Of a stretch of DNA of 63,171 nucleotides, positions 1 through 11,025 are shown piece after piece. The notes below the pieces were generated by a model. The model ran no database searches, was not told the origin of the DNA, and was given only the letters and a program-made list of their open reading frames with translations. Each line of letters opens with the position of its first letter. The first letter of the stretch is position 1. Source of the DNA: Lachnospiraceae bacterium (lineage in GTDB: Bacteria; Bacillota; Clostridia; Lachnospirales; Lachnospiraceae); assembly GCA_009911195.1 (NCBI GenBank), contig QXWV01000120.1:1-63171 (forward strand). Direction: 5' to 3'. The translations under genes were made by a program, and so were the position numbers.

Positions 1-10
1 GGTCGCTTTT

Positions 11-130
11 TTATGCACACGGGTGTCCAAATGAAATGTGTCAGCAAGCTGACGGACGCCCGGCGTATGAGTAGGAGGAAGCATTCCCCTACTCGAATTC
101 AGGCCCGTGGAGAGGAAACAAGCCGCTAAG
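11..130 (+). repeat. Structured dispersed repeat, family 2, copy 1
   Basis: First of three copies in the window (others at 5175-5214 and 10827-10935). Folding by eye gives an outer stem CGGGTGTCC (20-28) with GGACGCCCG (54-62), an adjacent inner stem GTCAGC/GCTGAC (40-45/48-53), and a second hairpin GAGTAGG/CCTACTC (69-75/88-94). The T-G wobble in the outer stem falls on a different side in copy 3, and the second stem begins with G-C here but A-T in copy 3, which favours conserved RNA or DNA structure. It lies upstream of the DUF5688 gene. Function unknown; it could be a small RNA, a leader or a MITE-like repeat. Confidence 0.6.
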
Positions 131-282
131 CGGTACACGAGGCGTAACATCTAATCTTAGTTTGTCAAGAACATATCGAAGGCATGTCGCCGGGAAATTC
201 AAAACAGAGTGATAATTGAAAAACGAAAAGCAACCGAAAACCGTAAAGAATTATAAGAATAAGAAAGAGAAGAGGTATATTT

Positions 283-1209
283 ATGGAAATTATGGAATTT
301 TGCCAGAAAGTGAAAAGAAGCCTTGCGGCGGATATCGAAGAAGGAATTAAGGTAAGCATAAAAGAGATTACAAAAAATAATGGGGTTATCTTGCATAGTA
401 TTACGGTATCGAAGAGAGGGATGAACATTTCCCCGAATATTTACCTGGATGGATTGTACGATGCATATGAAAGCGGGGAGACTTTCCGGTCGGTGATGAA
501 TGAAGTGAGGAAAATTTATGAAGAATCCAAAATGGAAAGCAATATTGATATGAGCTTTTTTATGGACTATGACAAAATGAAGGAAAAGGTGGTGTATAAA
601 GTCATTGGTTATGAAAGGAATAAGGAGCTGCTGCGCCAAATCCCCCATATTCTGTTTTTGGATATGGCACTTGTATTTTATTGCCATGTGCCCCAGATAG
701 AATTTGAATGCGCAACTATATTGATTTATAACAGCCACTTGAAAATATGGGGGATTTCCAAGGAACGCCTGTATTGGGATGCCCAGAGGAATACCCAGGA
801 CCTTTTGCCGCCGCGGATAATTTCTATGGAAGAGGTGATGAAGGAAATTTTTTCCAAGGATATTATTGCAGTGTCCGGGGAGGGGGAAGAACCAGAAAAT
901 GAGAGGAAAACAGAGGAATCGGGCAGAATGTATGTGTTGGGAAACTCAAAAAAGCTTTTTGGGGCCACGGCTATGTTCTACCAGGGCGTTCTGGAAGAAT
1001 TTTCAAAAAAAATGCAGAAAAGTTTTTATGTACTGCCCAGTTCTGTCCATGAAGTAATATTGATTCCCGATGACGGCATGCAGAATGGGGAAGAACTTTG
1101 GAAAATGGTATGTGAAATCAATGCTACTCAAGTGGAGCCGGAAGAAGTTTTAACCGATTCTGTCTACTATTTTTCTAGAAAATGTAAGAAAATCAAAAAA
1201 TTGTTTTAA
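283..1209 (+). CDS. DUF5688 family protein
   Basis: A 308-residue soluble protein with no signal peptide or membrane segment. The pattern (N-terminal helix EIMEFCQKVKRSL, then V-x-K-N-N-G-V-x-L-H, then N-I-Y-L-D-G-L-Y) matches the DUF5688 proteins that are common, often in several copies, in Lachnospiraceae. Molecular function is unknown for the family. The start is the ATG after an AGAAGAGG purine-rich site. It stands alone, between repeat copy 1 and the tRNA-Arg gene. Assignment is by overall sequence pattern, so the name is likely but not proven. Confidence 0.75.
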   Translation: MEIMEFCQKVKRSLAADIEEGIKVSIKEITKNNGVILHSITVSKRGMNISPNIYLDGLYDAYESGETFRSVMNEVRKIYEESKMESNIDMSFFMDYDKMKEKVVYKVIGYERNKELLRQIPHILFLDMALVFYCHVPQIEFECATILIYNSHLKIWGISKERLYWDAQRNTQDLLPPRIISMEEVMKEIFSKDIIAVSGEGEEPENERKTEESGRMYVLGNSKKLFGATAMFYQGVLEEFSKKMQKSFYVLPSSVHEVILIPDDGMQNGEELWKMVCEINATQVEPEEVLTDSVYYFSRKCKKIKKLF

Positions 1210-1259
1210 ATCTTTACAAAATCAGCACTAGACAATACGGCTTGATTGTGATATTATAT

Positions 1260-1394
1260 CAGAGTGATGTAACAAATTTGTAATATATTGAATATATAAC
1301 TCTTTTATGCACTCGTAGTCTAATGGATAGAACGAAGGCCTCCGACGCCTTTAATGCAGGTTCGATTCCTGCCGGGTGCATTTACATCACTCTG
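1260..1394 (+). repeat. 13-bp perfect inverted repeat bracketing tRNA-Arg
   Basis: CAGAGTGATGTAA (1260-1272) is exactly the reverse complement of TTACATCACTCTG (1382-1394). The arms enclose the whole tRNA gene, so the primary transcript can form a stem just outside the acceptor stem. The downstream arm starts 2 nt after the tRNA. Possible roles are a processing stem or a terminator; no long T-run follows the 3' arm. Confidence 0.8.
1308..1380 (+). tRNA. tRNA-Arg (anticodon CCG)
   Basis: A 73-nt cloverleaf. The acceptor stem TGCACTC pairs with GGGTGCA. The anticodon arm AAGGC-CTCCGAC-GCCTT has a 7-nt loop, with CCG at positions 34-36 reading codon CGG. The T arm is CAGG-TTCGATT-CCTG. CCA is not encoded (the gene is followed by TTTAC), so it is added post-transcriptionally. 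It stands alone and sits within a perfect inverted repeat. Confidence 0.95.
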
Positions 1395-1452
1395 AAATAA
1401 TTTTGCAGTAGTATTTGCTATGACAGGCATGACAGAAAGGATATTTATATAT

Positions 1453-2847
1453 ATGAGCAATCCAAGAAGAAGAACATCTCTCGATGGTGGCGGAATAGGC
1501 GATAAAATTGAAGATATAAAAGAATGGGTATCGGATCATGCAAAGATTGTGATGCCCATAGTTCTTTTAGTGTGCGTATTAATAACAGTGCTGGTAGCAG
1601 TAAATGCGAATAAGAAGGCAGCGGAAGAGGTGGAGGCACAGATTGCCGGCATAGAAGGGGAGGACGCTGCGGAAGATTCCCAAGGAAACGCCCTTGAGAA
1701 TGCGGAAGAGGAACTTCCTGAACTGGAGCTGGAGCTGAACGCATATCCTGCAGTTAATACATTAATGAGCGATTATTATGCAGCAATGGCGGCAGGGGAT
1801 GTGGGAATCATTGAATCCATGAATGCTTATGTGGATGATAAGGAAAAAATCAGGATTCAGGAAATGAGCAAGTATGTGGATTCCTATCAGGAACTGGATG
1901 TTTATACGAAATTGGGGCCGGTGGAAGGTTCTTATCTTGTTTATGTATATTCCAAAGTAAAATTTACAGAATATGACAAGCTGGTTCCCGGGATGAAAGC
2001 TTTTTATGTTTGCACTGATGAGAATGGAAATTGTTATATCAACGGTGGGGAAACAAATTCGGTGGTTACCAACTATATCAGGGATATTTCCTTACAGGAT
2101 GACATGGTGGATTTGAATAATAAAGCGGTTGCGGAATACAATGAACTTTTGGAAAGCGATGATGAACTGAAAGCCTTTCTGGCGGATTTGTCGAACAGGA
2201 TTGATATATCTGTAGGCGAGATTCTGGCCAAGGCAGAGGAGGAAGCCCAGGCGGCTCAGGAAGAACAAGCCGCAGTGACAGCCCAGGAAGCCGCTGCCGA
2301 AGAGGGCGGGGATGTACAGGAAAACATTGTTAAAAAAGTACGTGCCACGGATGTAGTTAATGTGAGAAGCTCTGACAGTGAAACCGCGGATAAATTGGGC
2401 AAGGCTCAAGTAGGGGATGAATTCACTTTGCTGGAGGAAAGAGGCAACGGATGGAGCAAGATATCATTTGAAGGGCAGGATGCTTTTATTAAGAGCGAAT
2501 TTTTGGAAGTGGTATTGGAAGAAGTAGTAGTGCAGGAAGGGGAAGCAGCCCAGGAAGAGGAAGCAGCCCAGGATAATAACACAGCTTCGCCCGAAGAGGA
2601 GGTAGCTGATAATCAGGCGGAAACATCCAATAGCCAGTCAACGGCTTCTGTAGCAGACAGTACGGGACAAACAGTTACCGTAGTAGAAAATGTCAATGTA
2701 AGAAAATCCGCAAGCGAGAGTGGGGAAAAGCTTGGACTGGCATATATAGGGGAAAAGCTGGAAGTAATTATGAAGCAGGCAGACGGCTGGACAAGAGTAA
2801 AATATAATGGACAGACAGGGTATGTTAAGTCGGATTATGTGGAATAA
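1453..2847 (+). CDS. Membrane-anchored protein with two bacterial SH3 domains
   Basis: 464 residues. A basic, Gly-rich N-terminus is followed by one membrane segment (about residues 32-50, IVMPIVLLVCVLITVLVAV) and an acidic extracytoplasmic region. Two SH3b (SH3_3) domains follow: one near 300-360 with DVVNVRSSDS and one at the C-terminus with ENVNVRKSAS and TGYVKSDYVE. SH3b domains usually bind peptidoglycan or wall polymers, so a cell-envelope role is inferred. Start chosen at 1453 because AGAAAGGATA precedes it at good spacing; an in-frame ATG at 1420 lacks a site. Glu/Ala-rich linkers join the domains. No catalytic domain is visible. Confidence 0.75.
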   Translation: MSNPRRRTSLDGGGIGDKIEDIKEWVSDHAKIVMPIVLLVCVLITVLVAVNANKKAAEEVEAQIAGIEGEDAAEDSQGNALENAEEELPELELELNAYPAVNTLMSDYYAAMAAGDVGIIESMNAYVDDKEKIRIQEMSKYVDSYQELDVYTKLGPVEGSYLVYVYSKVKFTEYDKLVPGMKAFYVCTDENGNCYINGGETNSVVTNYIRDISLQDDMVDLNNKAVAEYNELLESDDELKAFLADLSNRIDISVGEILAKAEEEAQAAQEEQAAVTAQEAAAEEGGDVQENIVKKVRATDVVNVRSSDSETADKLGKAQVGDEFTLLEERGNGWSKISFEGQDAFIKSEFLEVVLEEVVVQEGEAAQEEEAAQDNNTASPEEEVADNQAETSNSQSTASVADSTGQTVTVVENVNVRKSASESGEKLGLAYIGEKLEVIMKQADGWTRVKYNGQTGYVKSDYVE

Positions 2848-2968
2848 AATGTTTGTGGCAGAGGGAACATGAGGAATGAAACGGGTAGAGCCGTTTTGAA
2901 AAATATGCAATGCCGCCAAAAAAAGAAAAATAATTGAATAGCAGCCTGTTTGAAAGGGTAAGATATAG

Positions 2969-3007
2969 GCATGGACATATATAATTATGTCCATGCTTTT
3001 TCTTTTT
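2969..3007 (+). terminator. Rho-independent terminator
   Basis: The stem GCATGGACATA pairs with TATGTCCATGC and is followed by TTTTTCTTTTT. It lies about 120 nt past the SH3 gene and probably ends that transcript. Confidence 0.8.
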
Positions 3008-3072
3008 ATATAATAGGAAATTACGCCATAGCGTTGTAAGCCGCCAGGAAAGAATGCGAAGCATTCTTTGGA

Positions 3073-3097
3073 GTTGGCCGCTGGGCCAACTTTTTTT
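3073..3097 (+). terminator. Rho-independent terminator
   Basis: GTTGGCC and GGCCAAC form a short GC stem followed by seven Ts. It comes just after another hairpin (AAGAATGC/GCATTCTT), so this gap holds tandem structures ahead of the next gene. Confidence 0.7.
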
Positions 3098-3139
3098 ACT
3101 TTAATTGTAAGGGTATGACCCAAAGAAATGAGGAGAAGA

Positions 3140-3571
3140 ATGAAAAGAGACGATGCAGAAATATTGAGGGAAGTACAAAAAAATACGGAGATGGCTATGA
3201 AAGCCATTGATACGATTAGCGATAAAGTATACGATGATGATTTGGCACTGCAATTGTCTAAGCAGTCGCTGAAATATTCAGAAATCCATAATAGGGCTAT
3301 GGATAAAATATTGGAAGGCAAGGCGGAGCCTTACCGGACCAACAATATCAGCCAGATGATGCTGGTGGGCGGAATCCATACCAATACAATGTTCAATACA
3401 AGCACGAGCCATATTGCGGAGCTGATGATTCAAGGGAGCAACAGGGGGATTACCGATATGTGCAAGGCACTGAACCATCATGAAAGGGCAGAAAATATTT
3501 CTCTGGAAATTGCAAAAGAATTGATGGACTTTGAAGAGAAGAATATTGAACGGTTAAAAAAATATTTATAA
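3140..3571 (+). CDS. Hypothetical small helical protein
   Basis: 143 residues and almost entirely helical: heptad-like KNTEMAMKAIDTISDKV and SKQSLKYSEIHNRAMDKI, then a Met/Asn-rich middle (NNISQMMLVGGIHTNTMFN), then a C-terminal helix rich in charged residues. A four-helix-bundle fold reminiscent of DUF2383/ferritin-like proteins is possible, but I see no clear di-iron ExxH set. Start placed at 3140, which has AGGAGA directly upstream; an ATG at 3128 would overlap that site. Monocistronic between terminators and the gdhA promoter. Function not recognised. Confidence 0.7.
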   Translation: MKRDDAEILREVQKNTEMAMKAIDTISDKVYDDDLALQLSKQSLKYSEIHNRAMDKILEGKAEPYRTNNISQMMLVGGIHTNTMFNTSTSHIAELMIQGSNRGITDMCKALNHHERAENISLEIAKELMDFEEKNIERLKKYL

Positions 3572-3657
3572 TTGTATACAAGTATTATTGTACAATTTGA
3601 ATAAAAATAAGTAAAGAAATGCCAGAAAACTTTTATAGTTTAATATCCTAAAGTGTC

Positions 3658-3686
3658 TTGTGCAATCAGATATGGCATTATATAAT
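3658..3686 (+). promoter_or_regulatory. Sigma-A promoter for gdhA
   Basis: The -35 TTGTGC (3658-3663) and -10 TATAAT (3681-3686) are separated by 17 nt. This leaves a 5' UTR of about 73 nt before gdhA. Confidence 0.7.
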
Positions 3687-3744
3687 ATTATGTGGACAAA
3701 CTCCCTGGGAAAAGGGTTTTCGTTGATGGATATAAAATGGGTAA

Positions 3745-5118
<1,374 letters not shown>

Positions 5119-5139
5119 AAGATGAAAGATTATATGGAG

Positions 5140-5173
5140 AAGCCCTGGAGATGTTGAATTTCCGGGGCTTTTC
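5140..5173 (+). terminator. Terminator of gdhA
   Basis: AAGCCCTGGA pairs with TCCGGGGCTT and is followed by TTCT. The T-tract is short but the position just after gdhA fits. Confidence 0.65.
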
Positions 5174-5174
5174 T

Positions 5175-5214
5175 ATATGCACACGGGCGTCCAAATGAAA
5201 TGTGCCAGCAAGCA
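5175..5214 (+). repeat. Structured dispersed repeat, family 2, copy 2 (truncated)
   Basis: It matches the first 40 nt of the other copies (ATGCACACGGGCGTCC through CCAGCAAG) and then breaks off at about 5214, where sequence related to the ATPase remnant begins. The breakpoint therefore probably marks one edge of the accessory insertion after gdhA. Confidence 0.65.
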
Positions 5215-5295
5215 AGGTTCAATTAGTATAGAGTACCGAACCATTCCACTTTCAGCCAGAATAGAAAATAATGTTTTAAAGAGGCCGGGCAGCTT

Positions 5296-6374
5296 ATGGC
5301 ATACAGTCAAAGAGACGAGGCTATTTTGGACTTGTCCGCAGCGAAGATGACAGAGTTCTCAGACAGAGTAGTGACTGTTGGTAGTGAGAAGATTTTGCCG
5401 TTTGCTGCCATTTATGGAGCAAACGCGAGCGGAAAGTCTAATATATATAATGTTTTTGAATATATGTCTGTTTATGTTGTTGATTCCTTTAAGTATGGAG
5501 ATGAAGAGGAGAAGTTTGAGGAATTCAGACCTACTCCGTTCTTGTTCGAATCCACATCTGCCAGTGCAGAATCCAGCTTTGAAGTGTATTTTACCTTGCC
5601 GGGTGATAAATCAGAGAGAACATATAATTATGGTTTCTGCATTAACAAGGAAGGCGTAACGGAAGAATGGCTTAACTCTAAAGCAAAGACTGCCAGAAAG
5701 TACAGTACTGTATTCTATCGTAAAACTTCCGATGAAGACCTGGATTTATCAGGATTTCCTAAGAGAAGCAGGGATAATATTCAAATTGCGCTTGAAAAGC
5801 AGGCACTTATTATCTCTTTGGGGGCAAAGTTGAAAGTTGGTTAGTGTAAGGCAATCAGAGATTGGTTCTTGGCAAATGAATTTGCTGACTTTGGTAATCT
5901 TTTTACAAACTCGTTTATATCGAGAAGATTACCGAAGGGATTTGTGGAAGATAAGGATGTTCAGCAAAAGATTGTAGAATATTTTGCGTCCTTTGATGAG
6001 CATATCAGGGATTTTAGGATTGAAAAGGTTCCTCATGATGGAGAAACAAAAGAGGATACCTATAAAATTAATGCTCTCCATAAAATGGTTGATTCGGGTG
6101 ATTCCTAAATCCGAAAATTAACACCAATAATGCATAGATTGTGTTTACAACTCATGACATATGGCAGTTGTCTAATCAGTTGTTACGACGTGATGAAATT
6201 TGGTTTGTGGAAAAGGATAACAGAGGCATTTCTACGTTGTATTCATTGGCTGATTTTGTGGATACGGATGGTTTTCGTATCCGTAAGGACGAAAGCTATG
6301 AGAAGAATTATTTGATAGGAAAGTATGGTGCAATTCCTGCCTTAAAGAGTATTGATATGCTTAAGGAGGATTGA
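5296..6374 (+). pseudogene. RloA/AbiLi-like AAA ATPase, broken
   Basis: Remnant of the ATPase partner of an RloA-RloB (AbiL-type) phage-defence pair. The Walker A motif GANASGKSN is at about residue 45. An in-frame TAG at 5842-5844 interrupts it, but homologous-looking sequence continues (AIRDWFLANEFADFGNLF). Around 6106 the reading frame jumps: the piece that should carry the signature and Walker B motifs is missing, and the C-terminal segment NPKINTNNA-stop-IVFTTHDIWQLSNQ carries another TAG (6138-6140 region) where Gln is expected. The last part (FRRDEIWFVEKD-like, YLIGKYGAIP) is intact. The N-terminal beta strand is also not visible. Not functional as written. Confidence 0.8.
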
Positions 6375-6376
6375 GT

Positions 6377-6715
6377 ATGGCAAAAAATGACAGAACAGGC
6401 AATCAAAAATCGCGAGAGCAAAGAAAACAATTCAAAGCGCCAGAATTAGGTTACCATCTGATTGTTACGGATACAGAAGCTACAGAGCGCTGTTTCTTTA
6501 CAGGACTCCATCTGGCTTTGCCAGAGGATATTAGAAGTAAGCTGGTTATTAAGGTAGTGGAGACAAAAACACGCACCATGATTGATAAATGTCTGGAACT
6601 CACAGCATACGATGCACAGTATCGTATCCCCTGGATTGTATTTGACAGAGACTAAGTGCAAGGGTTTGATGAGATTATTGCAGAAGCGGCGATGACGGCG
6701 CAGATGATTGTGTAA
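6377..6715 (+). pseudogene. RloB-like protein, truncated, joined to gdhA tail
   Basis: The start has a good AAGGAGG site and lies 2 nt after the ATPase stop, as expected for a coupled RloA-RloB operon. About 93 residues are readable (AKNDRTGNQKSREQRK, LIVTDTEATERCFFTGL, IPWIVFDRD). A TAA at 6653-6655 then interrupts, the frame continues as VQGFDEIIAEAA, and it runs straight into a copy of the gdhA C-terminus (MTAQMIV, stop). RloB proteins are normally about twice this length with a TOPRIM-like fold, so the catalytic half is missing. Dead gene; the junction records a rearrangement. Confidence 0.75.
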
Positions 6716-6727
6716 TCGCCAAGCCCA
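6686..6727 (+). repeat. gdhA 3'-end direct repeat, second copy
   Basis: Matches 5077-5118 at about 37 of 42 positions, including the stop codon and the following TCGCCAAGCCCA. It lies at the distal edge of the RloAB remnant and is consistent with an att-like or recombination-generated duplication. Confidence 0.8.
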
Positions 6728-6860
6728 TCCTATAAACTGATTTCCCTATGGCAGGCATTTGGCCCAATTATTATATGTTTTTTTCAGGTATAATATGTTT
6801 TCAACCTTCGCATAATGAACCTAAATGATTATAAAGATTTTGAAAGGGGCATTTTTATAA

Positions 6861-6965
6861 ATGGGGATAGAAGGTTGCTGCTTTATTGCAGGAATGGGCG
6901 CTATATTGGTTTTTATGCCGTTATTAGGGATTTGGAGCGGATGGAGGCGAAAGATTGAAAATTAA
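6861..6965 (+). CDS. Possible 34-residue membrane peptide
   Basis: A short ORF with a hydrophobic core (GMGAILVFMPLLGIWSGW) and a basic tail (RRKIEN), preceded by AAAGGGG at slightly long spacing. It looks like a single-pass small membrane peptide. Its last codons overlap the 5' arm of the leader element that follows. No family recognised. Confidence 0.35.
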   Translation: MGIEGCCFIAGMGAILVFMPLLGIWSGWRRKIEN

Positions 6966-7048
6966 AAATTATCAATCCCAAGTTTGTGTCGATACGGCAT
7001 CCACAAACTTACCATACACAATAAAGCCGTGCAGAAATGGGGTAAATC
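6953..7048 (+). promoter_or_regulatory. Pseudoknot leader element, copy A
   Basis: The P1 hairpin (ATTGAAAATT/AATTATCAAT, 6953-6977) is followed by P2 AAGTTTGTG (6980-6988) with CACAAACTT (7002-7010). The 13-nt P2 loop contains CGATACGGC, which can pair with GCCGTGCAG (7026-7034) at 7 of 9 positions. The latter lies beside the ribosome binding site GGGG and an ATG at 7049. The downstream ORF is only 14 codons long, cut by the inverted repeat that precedes the recombinase, so this copy is orphaned and is also the most diverged. Confidence 0.7.
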
Positions 7049-7078
7049 ATGAAAATTGATTTCTTTGAGGAAGGTGAT

Positions 7079-7093
<15 letters not shown>
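7049..7093 (+). pseudogene. Truncated ORF behind leader copy A
   Basis: Fourteen codons (MKIDFFEEGDICSK). The ORF ends where the inverted repeat in front of the recombinase begins, so the rest of the gene was probably displaced by the mobile-element remnant. Its start resembles MDFFEKVG of the gene behind leader copy B, but the match is too short to call homology. Confidence 0.35.
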
Positions 7094-8193
<1,100 letters not shown>

Positions 8194-8197
<4 letters not shown>

Positions 8198-8686
8198 TAG
8201 AGATTACCGCAGAAGTCCGGGCGGCCATTGACAGAGCCGCCGGGGATATGGAAGTTGCCGGGGACGAATACATAGAACCGGCTGACGGGCTTATCCACTG
8301 TAAGAAATGCCATGGCAGCCGCCAGACTGTTGTGCCAAGGTTCGGCGGTTCCGGCTAGTTCATGCCCCGCTGCCTCTGCCCCTGCCAACAGAAAGCGCAG
8401 GAGGAACGGAAAGCCGGGGGGGGAACAGAGGGAGCGCAGTACCGAGTATGCCATGGAGCAGATGTTTACCGTCATTGACAGCCGGTATCGGAGTAAGAAG
8501 CCGCTGATTGTCACAACCAACCTGAAACTGGAAGAAATAAAGAATCCGCCAGACCTTGCCCACGCAAGGATTTATGACCGCATACTGGAACGGTGTGCGC
8601 CGGTTCTTTTTTCCGGAAAAAATTTCCGGGAGGAAGGAGCCAGGGCGACCAAAGCGGCGGCGAAGGAGATTGTAAGTAAGGAATAA
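8194..8686 (+). pseudogene. DnaC-like helicase-loader ATPase, broken
   Basis: Starts MIEITAEVRAAIDRAAGDME and carries a zinc-binding pair of Cys clusters (CKKCHG, then CLCPC) interrupted by an in-frame TAG near 8356. A G-run follows, with a frame change and a large internal deletion that removes Walker A. The C-terminus then resumes: EYAMEQMFTVIDSRYRSKKP, LIVTTNLKLEEIKNPPD and YDRILERCAPVLF, including the sensor-type TTNL motif. Overlaps the preceding fragment by 4 nt. Part of a decayed phage/ICE replication module. Confidence 0.7.
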
Positions 8687-8716
8687 CAAAACCTGATTGT
8701 ATGAAAAGGAGCATTT

Positions 8717-8790
8717 ATGAGTAACAAGAAAATCACAGAGGACACTACCACCACAGCACCGGCTAATGCCATCCCTATTTATTTCTTCAT
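8717..8790 (+). pseudogene. N-terminal scrap of a small transposon (TnpW-like) protein
   Basis: Reads MSNKKITEDTTTTAPANAIPI after an AAAAGGAG site, which resembles the Thr/Ala-rich start of TnpW-type proteins in clostridial transposons. The sequence then changes to the 3' flank of the convergent cyclase gene. Only about 20 residues are informative. Confidence 0.35.
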
Positions 8791-8791
8791 A

Positions 8792-9659
8792 CTAGTTTTC
8801 ATGTCCGTTGGAAAAATTAAAAAAGCTAATTGCATTATCATAATATTCAGAGAAATCAGGATTAGTATTCATTTTTTTAATGCAGTCAGCAAATGAAAAG
8901 TCTTTAAAATCTGGTGAGATTCTCCAATACCTTGGCCAATCCAAAACCATCGGACTAATAAATTTTGATTTAAGGCCATCGGTTTTGATGAAATCCCAAA
9001 AAGGAATAAAGTAATCATTATATACCGTGTGATGGTTATTAAAACTTTTACCAAAAGAAATTCCTATCGCTTTACGTGCAGGTTCACCTCTTGCGGCCTC
9101 TACTAAGGGAGTACCGAAATATATTGACTTGTTGGAATCCATCAATGCGAAGCCAGAAGAAACACAACCGCGCAAAGGAATCCCCGCAATAATTGATTGG
9201 CAAAAAAAGTCCATACAAGTCTGTAAGAACGATAAATAGATTTGATGTTCTTGATAAAAAATGGGACAATAGGGAGTATCTTTTTCTCCCAACAATAAAG
9301 GGTAAGGTTCATATTTGGGAGTTGCCAGCCAATATGCCTCTCTGCGGCAAAGGTAATGAACATAAATTATAAATGTATCACTAAAATGACAAACATTAAC
9401 GTGTCCATTTGCATTGGCAATATATCGTCCCTCTTTCCAGTCATCATTCATTCGTATAGGAACAGCCTTGCTTATATCAGGCGTATAATTCTAAAATTGT
9501 TTGATTTCCGTGAGTGGTTACATAATTAGAGAATCCTAATATATCAAATAAAGCAATAGAATAAAATTGTTCTTGTTTGCCAGCTTCCTTGAGACGTTTT
9601 TCCATCTCTATTTGAGAAATACGCTCATGAGTTGGTTGGTTAACGGCTGAATTATCCAT
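8792..9659 (-). pseudogene. Class III nucleotide-cyclase-like protein, frameshifted
   Basis: Two adjacent frames on the minus strand give one protein. The first (9659-9477) has FYSIALFDILGFSNYV, with the first metal-binding Asp of class III cyclase domains. The second (9451-8792) has NVCHFSDTFIIYVHY, with the second Asp, then IAGIPLRGCVSSG. One extra base around 9474-9479 separates them; removing one base from the 868-nt span gives 289 codons. The FDILGFS plus FSD pattern resembles stand-alone bacterial cyclases, including pyrimidine cyclases of the Pycsar defence system. No effector gene is adjacent. Inactive unless the frameshift is a sequencing error or is bypassed. Confidence 0.6.
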
Positions 9660-9846
9660 ATTTTTTCTCCTACAGTATCTATTGGTTGATGAATTATTAT
9701 TTTATACTACCAGACCGTTAATATCAACCGGTTGCAGGAAAATTAAAAAATTTTCGATATATCATATGTGAATTGTTTGACCAGAAAGTAATGGATATAC
9801 TACACAAATAGCCATGTGCTTGTAAAATCGGGAGGTTTATGGTAGT

Positions 9847-10689
9847 ATGGAGATACGAAAGCAGAAGGGAAAGCAGGTGGGAAGATTGACAGTGACGGAA
9901 CAGATAGACCAGAAACATCAGGAAGATTTACAGAGGCTAAGAGGCTTTCGCCTGCTTGATGATGATTTCCTCACCAAGTGTTTTGAGGGAGATACGGCAA
10001 GTATAGAACTGGTATTGCAGATTGTACTGGAAAAGCCGGATTTAAAGGTACTGGATGTCCGCACCCAGGTATTTGTGGAGAATCTGCTGAACCGTTCAGT
10101 GAGGTTGGATATCCTGGCTACGGACAGCACAGGGGCAAAGCTGAATGTGGAAGTACAGCGCTCCGACAAAGGAGCCGGGAGAAAAAGAGCCAGGTACAAC
10201 AGCAGCATGATGGACGCAAACCTTTTGAAGAAAGGCGAGGACTTCGACAAGCTGCCGGAAACGTGGGTAATTTTTATCACAGAGAATGACGTAATGGGAA
10301 AAGGGTTGCCGCTCTATCCGATTGAGCGGTGCTTTTTAGGAACCGGGGAAAGATTTGAGGACGGCTCACACATACTGTATGTAAATGGCGCTTACCGTGG
10401 AGATTCGCCAATCGGGAAGTTAATGCATGACTTCTCTTGCACAGACGCAGCGGATATGTATTATGGGACACTGGCAGACAGGGTGAGATTTTTCAAAGAG
10501 AGCAAGGAGGGAATCGAAATTATGTGCCGTGCTATGGAAGATATGAGGAATCAGACATTGAAAGAGGGAGCAATCAATTCCGCAAAGAGAATGTTGGCAG
10601 ATGGGATTTTAACACTTGAAAAAATTGCGGAATATGCAGGACTTCCTCTTGACGAAGTGAAAAAATTGAAAGCAGAACGGACAGCATAA
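9847..10689 (+). CDS. PD-(D/E)XK nuclease family transposase (Rpn-like)
   Basis: 280 residues of the PDDEXK_2/Rpn group, which is abundant in Lachnospiraceae. The N-terminal part has RLLDDDFLTKCF, the nuclease core has RSVRLDILATDSTGAKLNVEVQRSD (D...EVQ catalytic pattern), then YNSSMMDANLLKKGEDF and WVIFITENDVMGKG. The C-terminus is a helical tail (LTLEKIAEYAGLPLDEVKKLK). These proteins promote recombination and are often multicopy. A GGGAGG site lies upstream and a strong terminator downstream. Intact, unlike its left neighbours. Confidence 0.85.
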   Translation: MEIRKQKGKQVGRLTVTEQIDQKHQEDLQRLRGFRLLDDDFLTKCFEGDTASIELVLQIVLEKPDLKVLDVRTQVFVENLLNRSVRLDILATDSTGAKLNVEVQRSDKGAGRKRARYNSSMMDANLLKKGEDFDKLPETWVIFITENDVMGKGLPLYPIERCFLGTGERFEDGSHILYVNGAYRGDSPIGKLMHDFSCTDAADMYYGTLADRVRFFKESKEGIEIMCRAMEDMRNQTLKEGAINSAKRMLADGILTLEKIAEYAGLPLDEVKKLKAERTA

Positions 10690-10700
10690 AACAAAACCGT

Positions 10701-10741
10701 AGGCCGGGAATCTAAAAACAGGTTCCTGGCCTTATTTTTTT
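10701..10741 (+). terminator. Rho-independent terminator
   Basis: AGGCCGGGAA pairs with TTCCTGGCCT and is followed by TATTTTTTT. Ends the nuclease transcript. Confidence 0.85.
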
Positions 10742-10826
10742 GCCCTGAAATGTAAATTTTCTGTGAACTTGATTAAAAAGTCCTTTACAAAACGTCTCTG
10801 GAGAGCCAGGGCTTTCCTTTTTTTAT

Positions 10827-10935
10827 GCACACGGGCGTCCAAATGAAATGTGCCAGCAAGCTGACGGATGCCCGACGCACAAGTAGGGGAAAAAGTCATT
10901 CCCCCTACTTGATTTTAGGGCGGCACGGGGAATGG
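10827..10935 (+). repeat. Structured dispersed repeat, family 2, copy 3
   Basis: Full-length copy. Outer stem CGGGCGTCC (10832-10840) with GGATGCCCG (10866-10874); second hairpin AAGTAGGGG (10880-10888) with CCCCTACTT (10902-10910). It sits between the nuclease terminator and the gamma-carbonic-anhydrase gene and fills most of the 336-base gap there. Together with copy 2 it brackets the 5.2-10.8 kb accessory region. Confidence 0.65.
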
Positions 10936-11025
10936 CAGGATTTTCTCATATTCTGTGGAATGATACGGTTGCCATATGAGTGGAACGGGTATAAAATAAT
11001 AAGGGGATATTAAATGGAGGTAAAG

